A stretch of 64,000 nt of DNA from Dryocola clanedunensis (GTDB lineage: Bacteria; Pseudomonadota; Gammaproteobacteria; Enterobacterales; Enterobacteriaceae): NCBI RefSeq assembly GCF_025215155.1, contig NZ_JALHAM010000120.1, one strand, 5' to 3'. How positions within the stretch are numbered: the stretch's first letter is position 1; the number at the start of each line of letters is the position of its first letter. Shown here in pieces: positions 24,971 through 34,284 of the stretch. The notes beneath the pieces were generated by a model that worked only from the letters and a program-made list of their open reading frames with translations, was not told where the DNA came from and made no database searches. The position numbers and the translations under genes are program-made.

Positions 24971-26149
24971 ATGTTTGAGAAGCGTCATCGCATTACGTTG
25001 TTATTCAATGCCAACAAAGCCTACGACCGTCAGGTGGTAGAGGGTGTGGGCGAATATTTGCAGGCGTCTCAATCAGAATGGGACATCTTTATCGAAGAAG
25101 ATTTTCGCGCGCGTATAGACAATATTAAGGAGTGTTTAGGCGACGGTGTGATTGCCGATTTTGACGATGAAGAGATCCAACGATTACTCCACGGGGCCGA
25201 CGTGCCCATCGTGGGCGTCGGCGGCTCCTATCACCTGGCGGAAAACTACCCGCCGGTGCACTACATCGCCACCGATAACTTCGCACTGGTGCAGAGCGCC
25301 CTTTTGCACCTGAAAGAGAAGGGCGTGAACCGTTTTGCTTTCTACGGTCTGCCCGGCTCCAGCAACAAGCGCTGGGCAGTTGAGCGGGAACATGCGTTTC
25401 GCCAGCTGGTGGCGGAAGAGAAGTACCGCGGCGTGGTTTACCAGGGCATAGAAACCGCCCCGGAAAACTGGCAGCACGCGCAGAACCGCCTGGCGGACTG
25501 GGTGCAAACACTGCCGCCACAAACGGGTATTATTGCCGTGACGGATGCCCGCGCCCGCCATTTGCTCCAGGTATGCGAGCATTTGCATATTCCGGTGCCG
25601 GAAAAACTGTGCGTGATTGGCATCGATAACGAAGAGCTGACGCGCTATCTCTCCAGAGTCGCCCTGTCTTCCGTGGCGCAGGGAACGAGGCAAATGGGCT
25701 ATCAGGCCGCGAAACTGCTGCACCGCCTGCTGGACAAAGAAGCGCTACAGCTTCAGCGTGTTCTGGTACCGCCGGTGCGCGTGGTAGAACGCCGCTCGAC
25801 GGATTACCGCTCGCTGCATGACCCAGCGGTCATTCAGGCCATGCACTACATCCGTAATCATGCCTGTAAAGGCATTAAGGTGGAGCAGGTACTGGATGCG
25901 GTGGGGATCTCACGTTCGAATCTTGAAAAGCGCTTTAAAGAAGAGGTGGGTGAAACTATCCATGCGGTGATTCATGCGGAAAAATTAGAAAAGGCACGCA
26001 GTTTGCTGATCTCTACTTCATTGTCGATAAACGAAATTTCACAAATGTGCGGCTACCCTTCACTGCAATACTTCTACTCAGTATTTAAAAAAGAATATGA
26101 CGCCACGCCAAAAGAACACCGCGAACGCTTTAGCGAAATTTTGGTTTAG
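24971..26149 (+). CDS. xylR: Xylose operon activator XylR
   Basis: A 392-residue regulator, the same length as E. coli XylR. The start at 24971 (MFEKRHRITLLF) is the conserved one; the frame is open further upstream, but that part is not conserved. The N-terminal domain (about residues 1-270) is a LacI/periplasmic-binding-protein-like sensor for D-xylose (FNANKAYDRQVVEG, IDNEELTRYLS). The C-terminal AraC domain (about residues 285-385) has two helix-turn-helix units (VEQVLDAVGISRSNLEKRFK and SINEISQMCGYPSLQYFYSV). It activates xylAB and xylFGH when xylose is bound. It lies 94 bp after xylH and is likely read both with xylFGH and from its own weak promoter. Confidence 0.97.
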   Translation: MFEKRHRITLLFNANKAYDRQVVEGVGEYLQASQSEWDIFIEEDFRARIDNIKECLGDGVIADFDDEEIQRLLHGADVPIVGVGGSYHLAENYPPVHYIATDNFALVQSALLHLKEKGVNRFAFYGLPGSSNKRWAVEREHAFRQLVAEEKYRGVVYQGIETAPENWQHAQNRLADWVQTLPPQTGIIAVTDARARHLLQVCEHLHIPVPEKLCVIGIDNEELTRYLSRVALSSVAQGTRQMGYQAAKLLHRLLDKEALQLQRVLVPPVRVVERRSTDYRSLHDPAVIQAMHYIRNHACKGIKVEQVLDAVGISRSNLEKRFKEEVGETIHAVIHAEKLEKARSLLISTSLSINEISQMCGYPSLQYFYSVFKKEYDATPKEHRERFSEILV

Positions 26150-26163
26150 TTTTTTTGGGAATA

Positions 26164-26193
26164 AAAAAACGCCTTCGAATGAAGGCGTTTTAA
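26164..26193. terminator. Bidirectional terminator between xylR and bax
   Basis: Stem AAAACGCCTTC (26166-26176) / GAAGGCGTTTT (26181-26191) with a GAAT loop. A-rich and T-rich flanks serve both convergent genes. Confidence 0.88.
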
Positions 26194-26223
26194 AATACAT
26201 TCGGTTAACGGCTAATTAACAAA

Positions 26224-27066
26224 TTAATTAGCAACCATTAAACGCTGATTGCTCTCATACATTGCAAACAGAAAATTGTTATAGCTGCGGCCGCGGGTGG
26301 AATACCCTTTCAGCTTATGAATCATATTGCTGGCCGTCACTTCCTGATCCGCTTTGCGCAGCTGCGCGCGAGATTTACGGAATGACTTGTAGGCCGGGTG
26401 CGTATTCAGATTCACCACATAGGCGTCTACGCCTTCTTTCACCGAATCAAAGTGCTGGTAGCCTTTCACCTTGCCAGAACCGCTGTTGCAGTGGCGTCTG
26501 CTGCACTTCATACCGAACAGATTGTTATTGTTACGGGCAAGTTTCGATGTACCCCAACCGCTCTCTGCCGCCGCCATGGTCGCTACCATCTTGGTAGGAA
26601 TAATGTCGACTTTTTCCATCAGCGTATTCCACGGCACACGTTTGGTGTTGCCGTTCCACGTGATTTTATAGCGTTTGGTGATGTTTTTTAAACGTGTGCG
26701 CTCAGACGGTGACCAGCGCTGCTCGTACTGCTTAGAAACCAGCCAGTTACGATCGGCAGTGATAGCAGCATTCTGACTGGTAATGTATGGCATGACCGTC
26801 CGGAGAAACGCCTTTTTCCTGGGTGTTCCGGAAGGGTATTTTCGCAAATCAGGGAGAGAGGCCAGTTCACTATTGCGAGAATACTCTTTTTTACTACTTG
26901 CCAGCTTATTACTTTCAGTCTTGTTGCTTACTAGCTTGCTACTTTTTGTCAGAGGGGCTTTATGCGATTTTGGCTCATGACTACTTGCTATAACCCCAGC
27001 TGAAAAACTGAAGGTGAGTAACATGAGTATCGCAGCCCCAAATCGTCGGATTGGGGTTGATATCAT
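26224..27066 (-). CDS. bax: Bax, glucosaminidase-fold (FlgJ-like) protein
   Basis: A 280-residue protein that matches E. coli Bax (274 residues). The start MISTPIRRFGAAILMLL is followed by a hydrophobic signal or anchor segment and a low-complexity Ser/Lys-rich stretch (about residues 30-65). The C-terminal domain (about residues 125-275) is a glycoside hydrolase family 73-type glucosaminidase: AAAESGWGTSKLARNNNNLF contains the catalytic Glu, and LFGMKC and VNLNTHPAYKSFR follow. It probably acts on peptidoglycan in the periplasm, though no activity is firmly established. The Ser/Lys-rich linker is somewhat longer than in E. coli. Convergent with xylR. Confidence 0.92.
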   Translation of the reverse strand: MISTPIRRFGAAILMLLTFSFSAGVIASSHEPKSHKAPLTKSSKLVSNKTESNKLASSKKEYSRNSELASLPDLRKYPSGTPRKKAFLRTVMPYITSQNAAITADRNWLVSKQYEQRWSPSERTRLKNITKRYKITWNGNTKRVPWNTLMEKVDIIPTKMVATMAAAESGWGTSKLARNNNNLFGMKCSRRHCNSGSGKVKGYQHFDSVKEGVDAYVVNLNTHPAYKSFRKSRAQLRKADQEVTASNMIHKLKGYSTRGRSYNNFLFAMYESNQRLMVAN

Positions 27067-27379
27067 TAGATCTCCTGGGCGGATCGCTGCGTGTTAATGC
27101 CTTAATTGCCAAAGAATTTGAACAAATTAGTCGCGAATAGTAACAAAAATAACCTGCCAGGGCATCAAAAGAAATAGTACGAATCTGAAATGATGTCACG
27201 TACGATCTTCTTATGACGGAGAAAAGTATCGTTATATGCGAGAGTTATCGCATATTTTATGCGAAACGTTATCTCGATCACTCACCCGGCGTTCTCCGCC
27301 CTCGTCTCACGACTAAAGGATGAATATCCTTTTTAAAAACAATGCCAGACTGTTTAAAAGACATTCACGGGCAAAAATA
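27067..27379. other. Divergent promoter region between bax and malS
   Basis: About 310 bp with no gene. It should carry promoters for both genes. MalT control of malS is expected from E. coli, but I could not place a convincing pair of MalT boxes; only a single GGATGA core near 27318 is visible. Confidence 0.4.
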
Positions 27380-29398
27380 ATGAAAAAATTTTCTCTGCTG
27401 CTTTTGCTGTTCCCGGGCCTGGCGCTGGCAAACTGGACGGCATCAGGTTTGTCTGGCTTTCACGAACAAAGTCCGGGCCTGTTTGTCAGCGAATCAAAGC
27501 TTGCGAAGGGTACGCTACCTTTACGGTTGAAACTTGACCAGACGTGCTGGCAACCCGCAGAGGCCATTAAACTCAATCAGATGCTTTCACTGAAGCCCTG
27601 TGAAGGCGCTGCGCCGGAGTGGAAGCTGTTCCGCCAGGGTGAATATCACATTCAAATCGACACCCGCAGCGGCACGCCTACGCTAATGCTGAGCGTGAAA
27701 AGCGCAGCCACCGCCGCGCCGGTTGATGTCACCCGCCAGTGCCCGAAATGGGACGGCAAACCGCTTACGGTGGACGTGAGCAAAACCTTCCCGGAAGCCA
27801 GCGAAGTGCGGGACTTCTACAGCGGACAGACCGCAACGGTCAAAGATGGGAAAATTACGCTGATGCCTGCGGCGAACAGCAACGGCCTGCTGCTGCTGGA
27901 AAGCGCCGCTCCGCAGAAAACCGCCGCGTTCAGCTGGCACAACGCGACTGTTTACTTCGTGCTGACCGACCGCTTCGAGAACGGCAACCCTGCCAACGAC
28001 GGGAGCTATGGCCGCCACAAAGACGGCATGGATGAGATTGCGACCTTCCACGGGGGCGATCTGGCTGGAGTGACCAATAAACTGGATTATCTGCAAAACC
28101 TTGGGGTAAATGCGCTGTGGATTAGCTCGCCGCTGGAGCAAATCCACGGTTGGGTGGGCGGCGGCACCAAAGGGGATTTCCCGCACTATGCCTATCACGG
28201 CTATTACACAATGGACTGGACGAAGCTCGACGCCAACATGGGCAGCGAGGACGACCTGCGTAAGCTGGTGGACGAGGCGCATAAGCGCGGCATCCGTATC
28301 CTGTTCGATATCGTCATGAACCACACCGGCTACGCGACGCTTGCGGATATGCAGCAATATCAGTTTGGCGCACTCTATCTTAAGGGCGACGAGCTGACCA
28401 AAACGCTCGGTAAACGCTGGACGGACTGGAAGCCTGGCCCCGGACAGAGCTGGCATACCTTTAATGATTACATCAACTTCAGTAACAAAACCGCGTGGGA
28501 TAACTGGTGGGGTAAAAACTGGATCCGTACCGATATCGGCGATTACGACAACCCCGGCTTCGACGATATCACCATGTCGCTGGCGTTCCTGCCCGACCTG
28601 AAAACTGAATCCACCCGGGCCGCCGGGCTGCCCGTTTTTTATCGCCACAAGCCAGACACCAATGCAAAAGAGATAGCGGGTTACACGGTGCGTGATTATA
28701 TGACCCATTGGTTAAGCCAGTGGGTGCGGGATTACGGTATCGACGGTTTCCGTGTCGACACGGCTAAGCACGTGGAGAAAGCGGCCTGGCAGCAGCTCAA
28801 AGCGCAGTCCGTGGAAGCGCTGGCGGCATGGAAGAAGGCTAACCCTGACAAGAAAATGGACGATACGCCATTCTGGATGACCGGGGAGGCCTGGGGACAC
28901 GGCGTCATGAAGAGCGACTACTACAGCAGCGGCTTCGACGCGATGATCAATTTTGACTACCAGGAGCAGGCGGCAAAAGCGACGGACTGCCTGGCGAATA
29001 TGGATCTAACCTGGCAGCAGATGGCGGAAAAGTTGCAGAGCTTTAACGTGCTTAGCTACCTATCCTCGCACGATACCCGCCTGTTCCGTGAAGGCGGTCA
29101 GCGCGCCGCCGAATTATTATTGCTGGCCCCTGGCGCGGTGCAGATCTTCTACGGCGATGAGACGGAGCGCCCGTTCGGCCCGACCGGCTCAGACCCGCTG
29201 CAGGGAACGCGCTCCGATATGAATTGGGGTCAAAACGCCGCCACTCTGGCGCACTGGCAGAAAATCAGCCAGTTCCGTGCGCGCCACCCTGCTATTGGTG
29301 CAGGAAAGCAAACGACCTTAAGCATGCAAGAAGGATACGGATTCAGCCGCCGGACGGCAGACGACAAGGTAATGGTAGTTTGGGCCGGGAACCCGTAG
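27380..29398 (+). CDS. malS: Periplasmic alpha-amylase MalS
   Basis: A 672-residue GH13 alpha-amylase matching E. coli MalS (676 residues). It cleaves maltodextrins in the periplasm. I chose the ATG at 27380 because it starts a clean signal peptide (MKKFSLLLLLFPGLALA); a frame from 27320 would bury the signal. The catalytic residues sit in DGFRVDTAKHVE (Asp nucleophile), FWMTGEAWGHGV (Glu acid/base) and YLSSHDTRLF (Asp). Paired cysteines in the N-terminal part fit the disulfide-dependent folding known for MalS. The stop codon TAG lies inside a REP element (29395-29424), so the last two residues (Asn-Pro) come from the repeat. Confidence 0.95.
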   Translation: MKKFSLLLLLFPGLALANWTASGLSGFHEQSPGLFVSESKLAKGTLPLRLKLDQTCWQPAEAIKLNQMLSLKPCEGAAPEWKLFRQGEYHIQIDTRSGTPTLMLSVKSAATAAPVDVTRQCPKWDGKPLTVDVSKTFPEASEVRDFYSGQTATVKDGKITLMPAANSNGLLLLESAAPQKTAAFSWHNATVYFVLTDRFENGNPANDGSYGRHKDGMDEIATFHGGDLAGVTNKLDYLQNLGVNALWISSPLEQIHGWVGGGTKGDFPHYAYHGYYTMDWTKLDANMGSEDDLRKLVDEAHKRGIRILFDIVMNHTGYATLADMQQYQFGALYLKGDELTKTLGKRWTDWKPGPGQSWHTFNDYINFSNKTAWDNWWGKNWIRTDIGDYDNPGFDDITMSLAFLPDLKTESTRAAGLPVFYRHKPDTNAKEIAGYTVRDYMTHWLSQWVRDYGIDGFRVDTAKHVEKAAWQQLKAQSVEALAAWKKANPDKKMDDTPFWMTGEAWGHGVMKSDYYSSGFDAMINFDYQEQAAKATDCLANMDLTWQQMAEKLQSFNVLSYLSSHDTRLFREGGQRAAELLLLAPGAVQIFYGDETERPFGPTGSDPLQGTRSDMNWGQNAATLAHWQKISQFRARHPAIGAGKQTTLSMQEGYGFSRRTADDKVMVVWAGNP

Positions 29399-29424
29399 GC
29401 CGGATAAGCAAAGCGCCATCCGGC
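29395..29424. repeat. REP element overlapping the malS stop codon
   Basis: A palindromic unit with arms GCCGGATAAGC and GCGCCATCCGGC. Its first bases provide the malS TAG stop. The 171-bp gap to avtA holds nothing else recognisable beyond the avtA promoter. Confidence 0.8.
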
Positions 29425-29569
29425 GTGATCTTCACCCCAGCATTAAATGCTACCCATCTGCGTGAGGGCAGCATATTGCCAGGAGCGGGCTATCCTTAAT
29501 GCGTTTGCACCGCGACATCTGCGGCGTTATGGTTAGCCTCTTTTTGACAGTAAGCGACAGACCCACGTT

Positions 29570-30823
29570 ATGACGTTTTCACTTTTCGGCGACAAATTTA
29601 CCCGCCATTCAGGTATCACACGCCTGATGGAGGACCTCAACGACGGTTTACGGACGCCGGGCGCGATCATGCTCGGCGGCGGTAACCCGGCGCAGATCCC
29701 CGCGATGAACGATTATTTTCAGAATCTGCTGGCCGAGATGCTGGCGAGCGGGAAAATGACCGACGCGCTATGCAATTACGACGGTCCGCAGGGGAAAAGT
29801 GAGTTACTGGACGCGCTTGCTGGCATGCTGCGTAATGAACTCGGCTGGGATATCGAGCCACAGAATATTGCACTGACAAACGGCAGTCAGAGCGCGTTTT
29901 TCTACTTGTTTAATCTCTTTGCTGGCCGACATGCAGATGGCAGTACTAAAAAAGTGCTCTTCCCGCTGGCCCCTGAGTACATCGGCTACGCTGATGCTGG
30001 TCTCGAAGAAGATCTGTTTGTCTCCACCAGGCCAAATATAGAACTGCTGCCGGGTGGCCAGTTTAAGTACCATGTCGACTTCGAACACCTACAAATCGGC
30101 GAAGATACCGGCATGATCTGCGTTTCTCGGCCGACCAACCCAACGGGTAACGTCATTACTGACGAAGAGCTGATGAAGCTCGACGTGCTGGCGCACCAGC
30201 ACGGTATTCCGCTGGTGATTGATAACGCCTACGGCGTGCCGTTCCCGGGAATTATCTTTAGCGAAGCGCGCCCGCTGTGGAATCCGAACATCGTGCTGTG
30301 CATGAGCCTCTCGAAGCTGGGCCTGCCGGGCAGCCGCTGTGGGATCATCATAGCCAACGACAAAATCATCTCCGCGATTAAAAATATGAACGGCATTATC
30401 AGTCTTGCCCCCGGCGGGATTGGGCCAGCCATGGCCACAGAGATGATCAAGCGTAACGACCTGCTGCATCTGTCTGAAACGGTAATCAAACCGTTCTATT
30501 ACGAGCGCGTTCAGCAGACAATCGGGGTTATTCGCCGCTATTTGTCAGAAGATCGCTGCCTGATTCACAAGCCGGAGGGCGCAATATTCCTCTGGCTGTG
30601 GTTTAAAGATCTGCCGATCACTACCGAACTGCTTTATCAGCGCCTGAAAAAACGCGGCGTGCTAATGGTGCCGGGAGATTATTTCTTCCCGGGCCTGGAC
30701 AAGCCGTGGCCGCACACGCATCAGTGTATGCGCATGAACTACGTGCCGGAGCCGGAGAAAATCGAAGCGGGCGTGAAGATCCTGGCCGAAGAGATAGAGC
30801 GCGCCTGGGCCGAAGCAAAGTAA
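29570..30823 (+). CDS. avtA: Valine-pyruvate aminotransferase
   Basis: A 417-residue fold-type I PLP aminotransferase, the E. coli AvtA length. It transfers the amino group between valine and pyruvate (transaminase C) and contributes to alanine and valine synthesis. The PLP lysine is in CMSLSKLGLPGSRCG (Lys249). The motif VSRPTNPTGNV, with the Asn that contacts PLP, and the DNAYGVPFPG segment with the Asp and Tyr are in the expected order. The C-terminal region has MRMNYVPEPE with a substrate-binding Arg. It is a single gene followed by a REP pair. Confidence 0.96.
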   Translation: MTFSLFGDKFTRHSGITRLMEDLNDGLRTPGAIMLGGGNPAQIPAMNDYFQNLLAEMLASGKMTDALCNYDGPQGKSELLDALAGMLRNELGWDIEPQNIALTNGSQSAFFYLFNLFAGRHADGSTKKVLFPLAPEYIGYADAGLEEDLFVSTRPNIELLPGGQFKYHVDFEHLQIGEDTGMICVSRPTNPTGNVITDEELMKLDVLAHQHGIPLVIDNAYGVPFPGIIFSEARPLWNPNIVLCMSLSKLGLPGSRCGIIIANDKIISAIKNMNGIISLAPGGIGPAMATEMIKRNDLLHLSETVIKPFYYERVQQTIGVIRRYLSEDRCLIHKPEGAIFLWLWFKDLPITTELLYQRLKKRGVLMVPGDYFFPGLDKPWPHTHQCMRMNYVPEPEKIEAGVKILAEEIERAWAEAK

Positions 30824-30840
30824 AAGTTAAACTGCGTGGT

Positions 30841-30919
30841 GTCGGATGACGCTGCGCTTATCCGACCTACAAACACCGCATCTGGCTTGTAGGGTGGAAA
30901 AGCGCCAGCATCATCCACC
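30841..30919. repeat. REP/BIME pair between avtA and the nickel transporter gene
   Basis: Unit 1 (30841-30870) has arms GTCGGATGACGC / GCTTATCCGAC. Unit 2 (30889-30919) has GTAGGGTGGAAAAGC / CATCATCCACC. It marks the left boundary of the formate hydrogenlyase island and could act as the terminator between convergent genes. Confidence 0.85.
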
Positions 30920-30925
30920 AATGTA

Positions 30926-31948
30926 TTAGCGCACGACCAAAGAGTCGTACCCCTTCCAGCGGTAGTTGAGCATCGAAATTCCCCAGCAGGCGATAAACAG
31001 CCCGACCACCACAAAGCCCGCGTTGCCCAGGTTTTCATTGAGCGCGTTGATCCAGTGCCAGATGCCGCCGTGCAGATCGAACTTATCTGCCAGCAGCCCC
31101 AGCGCCTCCAGGCCGCCGATAAACAGCGCGACGACCACCGAAGTGCCGGTGATGGTCATGTTGTAGTAGAGCTTGCGCTGCGGTTTGTTGAACGCCCAGC
31201 CGTAGGCGCCAACCATAATCACGTTATCGAGCGTATCGACCAGCGCCATGCCGCTGGCAAACAGCGCCGGGAAGACCAGGATCGACCAGATAGACATGCC
31301 GCTCGACGCGCTGGCGGCAGAAATGCCCAGTACGCCAATTTCCGTTGCGGTATCAAAGCCTAAGCCAAACAAAAAGCCAACAAAATACATGTGCCAGCTT
31401 TTGCCGATGAGGCGGAAAGTGGAGCGGAACAGCCAGCTCATGACGCCGCCGCCGTTAAAATCAGTCGCGTCAAGGGTCTGCGGCTCGCCGTTTTTCAGCT
31501 GGCGGAAGTTGCGCCAGACGCCGCGTAAAATGACCAGGTTTACCAGCGCCATCGCCAGCAGGAAGCAGGCGGACACCGCCGTACCAATCACGCCGCCCAC
31601 GTCATGGAACCAGCCCATCTTGCTCTGGAACGCCGCGGCGGTGGCGGCAATGGCGATGGAGGCCAGAATTACGATGCTCGAGTGGCCCAGCGAGAACCAG
31701 GCCCCGATGCCAAACGGGCGTTTACCCTGCTGCATCATTTTGCGCGTCACGTTATCGATCGCCGCGATATGGTCTGCGTCCACGGCGTGGCGAAGGCCGT
31801 AGCACCAGGCAAGCAGGCTTGCCGCCATCAGCGCCGTGCTGTGATGAAACGAAACCAGCGCCCAGGCCCAGGCAGCAAGGTTAGCGACGACCAGCGCCGC
31901 CAGCAGAACCGCGGCTCGTGGGTTGTCTCGCAAAACTCGTACAAACAT
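30926..31948 (-). CDS. NiCoT-family nickel/cobalt transporter (HoxN/NixA type)
   Basis: A 340-residue inner-membrane permease with about eight helices. All NiCoT signatures are present in order: YGLRHAVDADHIAAIDN (helix II, metal selectivity, about residues 49-65), FSLGHSSIVIL (about residues 86-96), LGFDTATEIGVL (about residues 197-208) and GMALVDTLDNVIM (about residues 234-246). Members import Ni2+ (some Co2+) with high affinity and low capacity. It starts 4 nt after the hypF stop, so it is surely co-transcribed with hypF, which makes nickel supply for hydrogenase 3 its likely job. In E. coli K-12 this role is played by NikABCDE instead. Confidence 0.92.
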   Translation of the reverse strand: MFVRVLRDNPRAAVLLAALVVANLAAWAWALVSFHHSTALMAASLLAWCYGLRHAVDADHIAAIDNVTRKMMQQGKRPFGIGAWFSLGHSSIVILASIAIAATAAAFQSKMGWFHDVGGVIGTAVSACFLLAMALVNLVILRGVWRNFRQLKNGEPQTLDATDFNGGGVMSWLFRSTFRLIGKSWHMYFVGFLFGLGFDTATEIGVLGISAASASSGMSIWSILVFPALFASGMALVDTLDNVIMVGAYGWAFNKPQRKLYYNMTITGTSVVVALFIGGLEALGLLADKFDLHGGIWHWINALNENLGNAGFVVVGLFIACWGISMLNYRWKGYDSLVVR

Positions 31949-31952
31949 CTTG

Positions 31953-34190
31953 TTATCCTTTTGATGCAGTTAACAGACGGGAGGCCACAACAACAGCCTG
32001 CCCCAAAGAAAGGGCACCGTCGCCCGCGGGCAACCGTGTCGGGAAAAGCAGAGTGAAATCTGCGAGATGGTGCGCAAATCGCTCGCGCATCAGGCGGTTA
32101 TGCAGAACGCCACCGCTGAAAACAATCGTATCGATACGCAGCCGCTCCGCGTGCAGCCTTGCCAGATCGGCAAAGCCTTTTGCCAGCGCATCGTGGAATG
32201 CCCACGCTCGGGACGGCGCGGGTTCGTACCAGGCAAGCCATTGCTGCCAGAAGGTCGCAAGATCGAGCTGTCCCTCTTTTAGCGGCAGGGTGACCGGATG
32301 CAAAACAGAGCTGCAAAGTGAGGCGAGGGCTTCAAAACGGCAGGCCGCTTCCCCTTCGTAACTTTGCACCTCCGGCGCACAGTTCAGGGCGCAGGCGGCG
32401 GCATCGAACAGCCGTCCCGCCGAAGAGGCCAGCGGCGAGTTGATTCTGCGTCCAACCGCCCTGGAGAGCGGCTGCCACGCCTGCTGGCGAACGGCGGCGG
32501 TTTCGGAGCGCCGCTGCCAGTCCGGGACAAAGGCCAGGCAGTGGGCAAGCAGATTACGCCACGGCTGATGCGCGGCAAGATCGCCCCCCGGCAGCGCCAC
32601 CGCAGGCAGCCCTCCCAGATGCTCACAGTGCTGATAGCTGACCCGCAGGCATTCGCCGCCCCACAGCTCGTTATTTTCGCCAAAGCCAATGCCGTCCAGC
32701 GTCAGGGCGATCGCTTCTCCGCCGTCCAGCGGCCAGCCGTGCTCTGCAAGACATGCCGCTGCATGCGCATGGTGGTGCAGAACTTCGCTCACGGGCAGTC
32801 CCATTTCGCGGCCCAGCAGGGCGCTGCGGTAGCCGGGATGGGCATCGGTGACGATATGTTCCGGCGTAAAGTCGTAGGCCTCGCACATCAGCTCACGCGC
32901 CCGCAGCCACTGCTCTTCAACGCCTTCTTCCGACAAATCCCCCAGGTGCTGGCTAAGCACCGCCTGGTTGCCGCGCAGCAGGCAGAACGTATTTTTCATG
33001 TCTGCACCAGCTGCCAGAATCGGCGGCAGATCGCTAAAACCCGGTGGCAGCGGCAGGGCATCCGGCACGAAGCCACGGGCGCGGCGCAGCATCTCTCCGC
33101 TGGCCCGGATAACGGAATCATCCATGCGCTGCACGATATCGCGATTGTGCAGCAGCCAGCCGTCGGCTATCCCGGCGAGATCGCAGAGCGCCTGTTCGTT
33201 GGTCAGGGCGGGAGGCTTGCCGTTCAGGTTGCCGGAGGTCATCACCAGCGGCGCGCCGAAGTCCTGCATCAGCAGGTGCTGTAGCGGGCTGGACGGCAGT
33301 ATCACGCCGATTTCCGTGAGGTGCGGGGCGATGCCGTCGCTCAGGCCGCGCAGCAGGGTTTTATCCATCAGGACAATCGGGGCCGCGGGCGTAACAAGCG
33401 GCGAGCGGACTTCGTCAGGTAACGGCGTTGCCAGCGGCACCATCACCGCCAGCGGTTTACCCGGACGGCGTTTGCGCTCGCGCAGTCGTGCCACGGCGGC
33501 ATCGTTGCGGGCGTCTACCGCCAGATGAAAGCCGCCGAGACCCTTGATAGCGACAATTTTTCCGGCCTTCAGCGCGACAACGGCGGCGAGCAGCGCAGGC
33601 TCGCGCTCCAGATGCAGCTTACCGGCCTGCCAGCTAATCTGCGGCCCGCAGTCGGGGCAGGCAACGGGCTGGGCGTGGAAGCGGCGGTCCGCCGGATCCC
33701 GGTACTCTTTTTCGCACTCGAGACAGAGCGGGAAGCCTGCCATCACCGTTTTCGGGCGGTCATAAGGCATGCCGTGGATAATGGTGAAGCGCGGGCCGCA
33801 GTGGGTGCAGTTAATAAACGGATAGCGGTAGCGGCGGTCCGCCGGATTGTTAAGCTCGCGAAGGCATTCCGGGCAGGTCGCCGCGTCCGGCACAATCTGC
33901 GTGTCCATCGCGCAGCCGTCGCTCTGGCGGATGGTGAAACCGGCAGGCAGCGTATCCCAGACCATTGCGCTTTGCTCGACGGCATCGATGCGGGCCAGCG
34001 GCGGGCAGTGGGCGTGCAGCCCGGCAATAAACTCGTCGACACCCGTGGCCAGGCGCACGACTACCCCGGCACCGTCATTACAGACGTCGCCGCAGAGGTT
34101 AAGCCGGTGGGCAAGCTGCCAGACGAAAGGCCGGAAGCCAACGCCCTGTACTTTGCCGCGAATACGCAGGATTACGCCGTTAAATTCCAA
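31953..34190 (-). CDS. hypF: Hydrogenase maturation carbamoyltransferase HypF
   Basis: A 745-residue protein, close to E. coli HypF (750). HypF makes the cyanide ligands of NiFe hydrogenases: it uses carbamoyl phosphate and ATP to carbamoylate the C-terminal Cys of HypE. Domains in order: acylphosphatase-like (VQGVGFRPFVWQLA, about residues 15-28), two zinc fingers (CPECLREL...CTHC and CLECEKEY...CPDC, about residues 108-185), a YrdC-like domain (about residues 195-385, with KRRPGKPLAVMVPL) and a Kae1/TobZ-like domain (about residues 390-740, with VLHHHAHAAACLAEH and FSGGVLHNRLM). It sits between a REP pair and the nickel transporter gene, downstream of fdhF and hydN. Confidence 0.97.
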   Translation of the reverse strand: MEFNGVILRIRGKVQGVGFRPFVWQLAHRLNLCGDVCNDGAGVVVRLATGVDEFIAGLHAHCPPLARIDAVEQSAMVWDTLPAGFTIRQSDGCAMDTQIVPDAATCPECLRELNNPADRRYRYPFINCTHCGPRFTIIHGMPYDRPKTVMAGFPLCLECEKEYRDPADRRFHAQPVACPDCGPQISWQAGKLHLEREPALLAAVVALKAGKIVAIKGLGGFHLAVDARNDAAVARLRERKRRPGKPLAVMVPLATPLPDEVRSPLVTPAAPIVLMDKTLLRGLSDGIAPHLTEIGVILPSSPLQHLLMQDFGAPLVMTSGNLNGKPPALTNEQALCDLAGIADGWLLHNRDIVQRMDDSVIRASGEMLRRARGFVPDALPLPPGFSDLPPILAAGADMKNTFCLLRGNQAVLSQHLGDLSEEGVEEQWLRARELMCEAYDFTPEHIVTDAHPGYRSALLGREMGLPVSEVLHHHAHAAACLAEHGWPLDGGEAIALTLDGIGFGENNELWGGECLRVSYQHCEHLGGLPAVALPGGDLAAHQPWRNLLAHCLAFVPDWQRRSETAAVRQQAWQPLSRAVGRRINSPLASSAGRLFDAAACALNCAPEVQSYEGEAACRFEALASLCSSVLHPVTLPLKEGQLDLATFWQQWLAWYEPAPSRAWAFHDALAKGFADLARLHAERLRIDTIVFSGGVLHNRLMRERFAHHLADFTLLFPTRLPAGDGALSLGQAVVVASRLLTASKG

Positions 34191-34216
34191 AATCTATCTC
34201 ACAAATTAAAAAATTT

Positions 34217-34281
34217 CCGGATGGCGCTGGCGCTTATCCGACCTACGGGTTGTAGGGGGGATAAGCGAAGCGTCATCCACC
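34217..34281. repeat. REP/BIME pair between fdhF and hypF
   Basis: Unit 1 (34217-34246) has arms CCGGATGGCGC / GCGCTTATCCG. Unit 2 (34251-34281) has TGTAGGGGGGATAAGC / GCGTCATCCACC. It lies inside the probable hydN-fdhF-hypF transcription unit. Confidence 0.85.
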
Positions 34282-34284
34282 GTT

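Noticed and set aside
27067..27379. MalT boxes upstream of malS.
   Set aside because: Expected from E. coli, but only one GGATGA core could be placed, so no operator is claimed.
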